NCBI GenBank assembly: GCA_002402045.2
Contig: NVUX02000002.1
Coordinates: 61,185-125,184 of the forward strand
Source of the DNA: Paracoccaceae bacterium
GTDB taxonomy: Bacteria > Pseudomonadota > Alphaproteobacteria > Rhodobacterales > Rhodobacteraceae
DNA length: 64,000 bases
Direction: 5' to 3'
The position numbers and the translations under genes are program-made. Each line of letters begins with the position of its first letter. The first letter of the stretch is position 1. The notes below the pieces were generated by a model. That model was given only the letters and a program-made list of their open reading frames with translations. It had not been told where the DNA came from and searched no databases. Shown piece by piece: positions 59,825-64,000 of the stretch.

Positions 59825-60505
59825 TCACCAATGGCAGGCTTCGCGCAGGGGCGTGATGGCTTCTTCAAGGCCGGTGATGTCAAAAACGATGGTTTGCTGA
59901 TTCGAATCGAAGGGATTGACGCGAAGTTTCATTTCTTCGAATTCAAACATTCGGAGTACCTGCGAGATGACTGGAGCGGTGTCATCAAGGTAAAACCCTC
60001 CTCGAAAACCGCTAATGGCGATGGTCTCAGGAGGAGAGGTTCCTATCTCGATCGAGCCTCGCTTCCCTCTCTCCTCAAGTCCAAAGTTACACCCATCGAT
60101 ATGAAAACCCATTTGGGTTATGCCATTGAGGCATCTAATGAAAAATGTGTTTTCCTGATCTCCTCGAACGCATACATTTCTGTTTTTCGACAGTCTACTG
60201 AGTGTGAGCACTGGGGTGTCGTCAGTGTGGGCGGTTTCGCCGGCAACCAATATCCATTCATGCAAAGTTGCTTTCACGGCCTCTACTACCAATCGGGCGC
60301 TATCCAACCTTTGCTGTGCCTCTTCGATGCAAGTCAAAACCGAATTAGTATTGCCCCTTTCAGCGGTGATCTGGCAAATAGCGATCATTTCTCCCGCTTC
60401 AACGGTGAGCGAGGCAGCTTGTTCTATTCTTTGAGGCAGCATGTCTTGTGCGAGAGCGCTAGTAGCCATGGTGGCCATCAGTGCGCAATAGTGTTTCGCC
60501 TTCAT
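59825..60505 (-). CDS. Exported VasI-like protein (moron)
   Basis: 226 residues with a signal peptide (MKAKHYCALMATMATSALAQ). The mature part has Cys-containing strands (FFIRCLNG, DGCNFGLE) and ends FDITGLEEAITPLREACHW, the conserved end of type VI secretion-associated VasI-like proteins. No other T6SS gene is present, so the name gives only the fold. It lies against the direction of its neighbours with its own AGGAG site, typical of a moron expressed in lysogens. Confidence 0.72.
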   Translation of the reverse strand: MKAKHYCALMATMATSALAQDMLPQRIEQAASLTVEAGEMIAICQITAERGNTNSVLTCIEEAQQRLDSARLVVEAVKATLHEWILVAGETAHTDDTPVLTLSRLSKNRNVCVRGDQENTFFIRCLNGITQMGFHIDGCNFGLEERGKRGSIEIGTSPPETIAISGFRGGFYLDDTAPVISQVLRMFEFEEMKLRVNPFDSNQQTIVFDITGLEEAITPLREACHW

Positions 60506-60830
60506 ACAAAACTCCTAAAAGTAGAATCGTTTAGAAAAACCTTGACCAAAAAGCGTCTAGAGTGCAAGTGTGATCGTGCAGATAGTAAAAAACTATCTGT
60601 CAGGATTGGCGTCCTGCATATCTTACGGCGTTCGAAACCGCGCCCAAAAAGTGCGGTTTTACCTATTTCAGGCTTTAGCTTGAAATCTATGGTCGGGCGT
60701 ATGGAGCCGCGCAAGCGGACTGTTCCATGTTCCGTAAGGCATGCTTCAGTAACGCCAACTCTGTGCGTCCGGCCACCCAAGATTGGCGTCTCTGGAGGTC
60801 GGTTTAACCGAACCTTACGGAGGACTCGCT
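60506..60830. other. Gap with inverted repeats before the antirepressor
   Basis: 325 bp with no supported gene. It holds an 8-bp inverted repeat, CAGATAGT-AAAAA-ACTATCTG (60579-60599), which could be an operator, and a hairpin, AAACCGC-N11-GCGGTTT (60635-60659), followed by T. Two copies of GATTGGCGTC lie at 60604 and 60781. Promoters of the VasI-like gene and the antirepressor should be here. Confidence 0.5.
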
Positions 60831-61706
60831 ATGTCAGCGAACCTAGTCACCTACCTAACCCAAAAACAGATCATCATCGCCTTGCGCGAGGTTATTGCGT
60901 GTCCGCATCCGCAAAAGCGGCGGGCGCTTATCGAAAAAATGAAGGCCAGCAACGCGCCGGATGTTATCCGCTCGATTTTGGCCAGCGATGCGCACCTGAA
61001 TTCACAGCAGGGGGCTATTATGCAAATAGCGCAGCTTGAGCCGCAGGCCGATGTGGCCACCATGAGCAGCGGTGAAATCGCGAAGCTCGTAGAGAGCCGT
61101 CATGACAAAGTGAAGCAATCTATCGAGCGCCTTGTAAAAAGAGACGTAATAACTCGCCCCCCAATGGGGGATGAGTTTATCGTAGGCAAGCAACGGCCTC
61201 AAAGGGTCTACCGGCTCACAAAGCGCGACAGCTATGTCGTTGTGGCCCAGCTTTCACCGGAATTCACTGCGCGGCTGGTGGATCGCTGGCAGGAGTTGGA
61301 AAGCGGCGCCATGGCGCTGCCCGATTTCAAAAACCCTGCACTGGCGGCACGGGCATGGGCTGACCAGGTAGAAGGCCGGCAAGTGGCCGAGGTTGCTTTG
61401 CGGCACGCCCAGCCAATGATTGATGCGCATGAAATACTGCTCAATTCTGAGGGTTCGCTCTGCATTACCGATGCCGCCAAAACGCTGCAAATGCGGCCCA
61501 AAGAGCTGTTTGCGTGGCTGAGTGAGCATCGCTGGATATACCGCCGCAAGGGCAGCGCGTGGCTCGGCTACAGCGCCATGCTGGTTGCTGGATTTTTAGA
61601 ACACAAGATCACCACCATCACTCGCACGGCTGGCCCGAAGCGCGTGATGGAACAGGTGCGCGTAACGCCAAAAGGTTTGGCACGATTAGCGAGGGTGGTT
61701 GAATGA
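60831..61706 (+). CDS. Rha/KilAC phage antirepressor
   Basis: 291 residues. The N-terminal domain (about 1-60) is shared with the small ORF at 56263. It is followed by a Rha-type DNA-binding module (SSGEIAKLVESRHDKVKQSI to YRLTKRDSYVVVAQLSPE, about 78-145) and a KilAC-like C-terminal domain (CITDAAKTLQMRPKELFAWL, then WLGYSAMLVAGFLEHKI). Antirepressors with KilAC bind repressors or replication factors and favour lytic growth. ATG 60831 with GGAGG is used; the frame is open to 60783. Confidence 0.85.
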   Translation: MSANLVTYLTQKQIIIALREVIACPHPQKRRALIEKMKASNAPDVIRSILASDAHLNSQQGAIMQIAQLEPQADVATMSSGEIAKLVESRHDKVKQSIERLVKRDVITRPPMGDEFIVGKQRPQRVYRLTKRDSYVVVAQLSPEFTARLVDRWQELESGAMALPDFKNPALAARAWADQVEGRQVAEVALRHAQPMIDAHEILLNSEGSLCITDAAKTLQMRPKELFAWLSEHRWIYRRKGSAWLGYSAMLVAGFLEHKITTITRTAGPKRVMEQVRVTPKGLARLARVVE

Positions 61707-62323
61707 GCCAAGTGAGTAAAAAGCCGGAATTGGTAAACACCATGGGCCTGCCGGAATATGAGTTTTCATCCGAAGATCGGTTGGATTCTCACTATTTCAT
61801 TTTGTGGAACACCAAGCGTTGGCGCAAGTCGAATTTCAATATGAAGGCAGACCCTGAGGTCGGCTGGTTTGGGCTTAAGCTGTTCTTTGAGGCTCAGGAT
61901 GAAACGCCCGTAGGTACCTTGCCTGATGACGAGGAACTGCTGGCCAAAACGCTCGGCATATCGGTTGAGCATTGGCGAAAGTTGATGGGGCGGGAGATTA
62001 ACCCGCTGTACAACTGGTTCCTTGTGCGGTGCGATAACGGCGAGGTTCGTTGGGCGCATGAGGTGGTCACAGAGGTGACGCGCGAAGCGTTTAAGTCTCG
62101 GCGGCTCAACCAAGCTAAGGCGGACACGAGGGCACTGAACAAGCGGCTGAAAGACCTGCGCGACATGATCGAGAACCGAATAGGGGCAAAGCATGTGCTG
62201 AAAAATCCGGTCTTTGTTGAGCGATTCAATGAGTGGTTGGAAGTTAAATACGAAGGCCAGCAACGCCGTGAAACCTTTATTCGTGCGGCTTTGGCTGAAT
62301 TTCAGGGTGAGGTTATGGGGTAA
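61703..62323 (+). CDS. DUF1376-like phage replication protein
   Basis: 206 residues. The core DPEVGWFGLKLFFEAQDETP, then TLPDDEELLAKTLGISVEHW, is the winged-helix pattern of DUF1376 phage replication-initiation proteins. The C-terminal part is basic helix (KRLKDLRDMIENRIGAKHVL). It overlaps the antirepressor in ATGA. An iteron cluster begins right after its stop, fitting an initiator gene adjacent to its origin, as for lambda O. Confidence 0.72.
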   Translation: MSQVSKKPELVNTMGLPEYEFSSEDRLDSHYFILWNTKRWRKSNFNMKADPEVGWFGLKLFFEAQDETPVGTLPDDEELLAKTLGISVEHWRKLMGREINPLYNWFLVRCDNGEVRWAHEVVTEVTREAFKSRRLNQAKADTRALNKRLKDLRDMIENRIGAKHVLKNPVFVERFNEWLEVKYEGQQRRETFIRAALAEFQGEVMG

Positions 62324-62324
62324 A

Positions 62325-62399
62325 TATTCTGTGCCAATCTGTGACAGTTACAGAATATTCCGTGATTGTTACGGAATATCACGGAATAATCACGGAATC
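62325..62399 (+). repeat. Iteron cluster, candidate phage replication origin
   Basis: Six copies of a box near TCACGGAAT: direct at 62348, 62369, 62379 and 62390 (TTACAGAATA, TTACGGAATA, TCACGGAATA, TCACGGAATC), and inverted at 62325-62333 and 62357-62365. The direct copies at 62369, 62379 and 62390 are spaced 10-11 bp, one helical turn. The cluster lies 2 bp after the replication-like gene and is followed by an AT-rich tract. Confidence 0.7.
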
Positions 62400-62454
62400 C
62401 CCCCAGCTTTTCTTTTTTTTGGCCTCAATCTGTGACCGTAGAAAGGAAAAGATA

Positions 62455-63153
62455 ATGAAAAGAAAAAGAAAAGAAATAGGGGCAAAAACGCCGAAACGGC
62501 GGCACCTGTGGATAACTTTAGAAAGGGCTGAGAAAATGAGTGATAGGGCAGGATTAAGCGATGACCAAAAGCGCAGGCGTGTTGCTGAGGTGTTTGTGAA
62601 GCCACTTGTGGATGAAGGCATGGTGCGCAGGCGCGGGGTGAAGCTGGAAGAGCACGAAAAGTGGATTGAGGGGCTCAAAACCCGCCTTGCCTATATGGAC
62701 CCTGAAAACCTGATAGCCATGCGCCACGGTATTGCGCGTGCGGCGGGTGGCACCCATCGCAACCAATGGCCGTCGATCCTGAGTATTACCAATATGGCCC
62801 ACACCATGCAGTTTCCGCCGGATTCTGACGGTGATTTTGTGATCAGTTATATGGCCAGTGTGGCGGGACGGCGCGCATGGGCGCGTGGGCCGGAGTACGC
62901 CATGTCATTGCACTTGCATTTGCGCACGGTGCGACGGCCACCTGTCGATTACAATTGGCAGAAAATCAATGGTCGAGCTGCTGAGTTGGCGGCCAAGGCG
63001 CTGATCGTTGCGGAACGCTTGTCTGATGGCGTTTACTTTGAGGAGGACCCTGTGTGGCAGCGTGATTTTGGCCAACACAAGGCACATGTAAAATCCTTGG
63101 TGTTCGCCAGGGTGTCTGAGCAGGAAGCTAACAAGGGCGAGGTGGCAGCATGA
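62455..63153 (+). CDS. Phage protein of unknown function
   Basis: 232 residues, basic N-terminus (MKRKRKEIGAKTPKRR), helical middle and C-terminal part (RAAELAAKALIVAERLSDGV). GAAAGGAAAAG precedes ATG 62455; a longer in-frame start at 62341 would lie inside the iterons. No family is recognised. It follows the origin candidate and overlaps the next gene in ATGA, so a role in replication or late control is possible. Confidence 0.6.
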   Translation: MKRKRKEIGAKTPKRRHLWITLERAEKMSDRAGLSDDQKRRRVAEVFVKPLVDEGMVRRRGVKLEEHEKWIEGLKTRLAYMDPENLIAMRHGIARAAGGTHRNQWPSILSITNMAHTMQFPPDSDGDFVISYMASVAGRRAWARGPEYAMSLHLHLRTVRRPPVDYNWQKINGRAAELAAKALIVAERLSDGVYFEEDPVWQRDFGQHKAHVKSLVFARVSEQEANKGEVAA

Positions 63154-63908
63154 GAGATGAAGCATCACAAGCGCGGGTGGCGCGGCGGTTGCAGGCTAAT
63201 CTGGCAGGGCAGGCCGCAGTTGCCCGCACCCGCGCGCTTGGCCGTGTTCCAGAAGGCAGTGGCCCCGAAATCCCAGACGCGCCCGCCCGTGGGCCAGTGA
63301 GGCAATTCATGCCAATGAAGGCCTATCCCGATGGTGAGGATGGCCACAAAGTCAAACCAGCCGGCTACATGGGACGCAAGGCTATAGTGCACGCGGATGC
63401 GTTTGATATTATGCGGTCTAGAGCTGCGTCAAAAGGCAAGCCAGACCCGTTCACTCCTGCGCAAGTGGTCATGGGCAGGCAGTATGCTGCGCTATTTGAA
63501 AAGCACCAGAATGCTGGAATGCGGTGCTCGTCATTTGAGGCCATGCCGCAAGGTGGTGGTGGCACTGGTGGTGAATATATTGATGCTGTGCTCCGAGATC
63601 GGGAGCGCTTGGGTGTATTACTTTCACGCATTGGCAATGGAGCGGCGAAGGTTGTCCGCAGGCAGAAACCAAGCGAGCGCGGCTCAAAGAAGAACATTTC
63701 TGACCTGCGCTTGGTGCATGCGGTATGTGTGGAGGAAAAGGCAATGACACTGATATTGAAAGATCATGGTTGGGGTAATCGAGGTGAAGCTATCGAAGCG
63801 CTGACCATGGCTTTACGCGATGCACTGGACCGCATGGCTGGGCCGCTGGTTCGCCCACGTGGCGGCGCGGTGATGTATGGCGCGGGTGTGTCCTCACCGT
63901 TTGCTTAG
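63150..63908 (+). CDS. Phage protein of unknown function
   Basis: 252 residues. N-terminal helical basic region (RVARRLQANLAGQAAVARTR), Gly-rich middle (PQGGGGTGGEY), and a C-terminal helical part with KKNISDLRLVHAVCVEEKAM. No family is recognised. It overlaps the upstream gene in ATGA and is the last gene before a terminator, marking the end of this early run. A role in late-gene regulation is a guess from position. Confidence 0.6.
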   Translation: MRDEASQARVARRLQANLAGQAAVARTRALGRVPEGSGPEIPDAPARGPVRQFMPMKAYPDGEDGHKVKPAGYMGRKAIVHADAFDIMRSRAASKGKPDPFTPAQVVMGRQYAALFEKHQNAGMRCSSFEAMPQGGGGTGGEYIDAVLRDRERLGVLLSRIGNGAAKVVRRQKPSERGSKKNISDLRLVHAVCVEEKAMTLILKDHGWGNRGEAIEALTMALRDALDRMAGPLVRPRGGAVMYGAGVSSPFA

Positions 63909-63970
63909 GAAAAGTTTTTCCTTGACCCTTAGGTCGTCGGCATGCAATGAATCTGTCATCATCAAGAAAT

Positions 63971-63995
63971 GGGTCGGAAAATTCCGGCCCTTTTT
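63971..63995 (+). terminator. Intrinsic terminator after the early rightward run
   Basis: The stem GGGTCGGAA / TTCCGGCCC (one G-T pair, AA loop) is followed by five T, 63 bp after the last gene. It closes the rightward early transcript. An antitermination mechanism may be needed to continue to late genes. Confidence 0.8.
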
Positions 63996-64000
63996 GATTC

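Larger units (their letters stand above)
51950..64000 (+). mobile_element. Prophage or prophage-like element integrated in dusA (left part, continues past the window)
   Basis: From the broken dusA to the window end, almost all genes are phage-like: PrtN-like activator, ASCH and HNH proteins, GapR, CI/Cro-type regulators with shared operators, orphan methyltransferase, Rha/KilAC antirepressor, DUF1376-like replication protein and iterons. Genes are short and joined by ATGA or TGATG overlaps. No integrase or structural gene is seen, so the lytic late region and probably int lie to the right. Whether it is an intact phage cannot be judged. Confidence 0.88.

Noticed and set aside
59813..61039. 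A 408-codon plus-strand open frame
   Set aside because: It lies antisense to the signal-peptide VasI-like gene, which has a clear AGGAG site and a conserved C-terminus, and it ends inside the antirepressor gene. Composition is that of a shadow frame.
62325..62399. Short regularly spaced repeats considered as a CRISPR array
   Set aside because: Units are only 9-10 bp, with no unique spacers of constant length and no cas genes; iterons fit better.
1..64000. tRNA and rRNA genes
   Set aside because: I looked for cloverleaf arms and conserved T-loop sequences in gaps between genes and found none I could support; a covariance-model scan would settle it.

Overview
The window looks like chromosomal DNA of an alphaproteobacterium of the Rhodobacterales (Roseobacter-like). 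This rests on the gene content and order: an ftsW-murG-murC-DUF2484-DUF2484-murB-ddl-ftsQ-ftsA-ftsZ-lpxC-bamD-recN string, CobS/CobT, a FolB with a long C-terminal extension, and an aerobic phenylacetate (paa) block. This is inference from protein families recognised by eye; no database search was possible.

Layout. (1) 1-5.5 kb: end of a phenylacetate degradation locus (paaZ cut by the window edge, a fused hydratase/hydroxyacyl-CoA dehydrogenase, paaI, paaK, a TetR regulator) with a TGACC-N4-GGTCA operator candidate between the divergent arms. (2) 5.6-10.7 kb: a CAP-domain secreted protein, then a tight folate/amino-sugar operon (folB, redox protein, folP, glmM). (3) 10.8-27.7 kb: two tandem Stf0-like sulfotransferases facing away from a division and cell-wall cluster. 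A 505-residue protein with an Ala/Asn repeat tract sits between murB and ddl, and two paralogous DUF2484 membrane proteins sit between murC and murB. A strong terminator closes ftsZ. (4) 27.7-51.8 kb: mostly housekeeping genes (Xaa-Pro aminopeptidase, cobT/cobS, a 5'-nucleotidase, bolA, gatB, a diguanylate cyclase, pepN, glcB, a PuuD-like amidotransferase, a Tat-exported metallo-hydrolase). This part also holds an AT-richer 802-residue repeat protein coupled to a third sulfotransferase-like gene, and an AT-richer DMP19-like gene.

(5) 51.9 kb to the end: the left part of a prophage or other integrative element inserted in the 5' end of dusA. Only about the first 16 codons of dusA remain before the reading frame runs into foreign sequence. 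A long chain of overlapping leftward genes runs toward the junction and includes PrtN-like, ASCH-like, HNH and GapR (DUF2312) genes. It starts beside two palindromic operators of the form TAGGT-N6-ACCTA. A third operator, identical to one of these, lies between the repressor and a Cro-like gene and overlaps a TTGACA promoter. Rightward genes include an orphan beta-class DNA methyltransferase, a Rha/KilAC antirepressor, a DUF1376-like replication gene followed by an iteron cluster (six copies of a TCACGGAAT-type box), and two unrecognised genes. A VasI-like exported protein is an inserted moron. No integrase, terminase or virion gene is visible, so the element continues past the right edge.

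Points to follow up first: the dusA junction, the three-site operator system, the phage GapR homologue, the iteron cluster, the antisense small ORF that shares a domain with the antirepressor, a one-base-broken small gene downstream of the repressor, and the repeat protein embedded in the division cluster.
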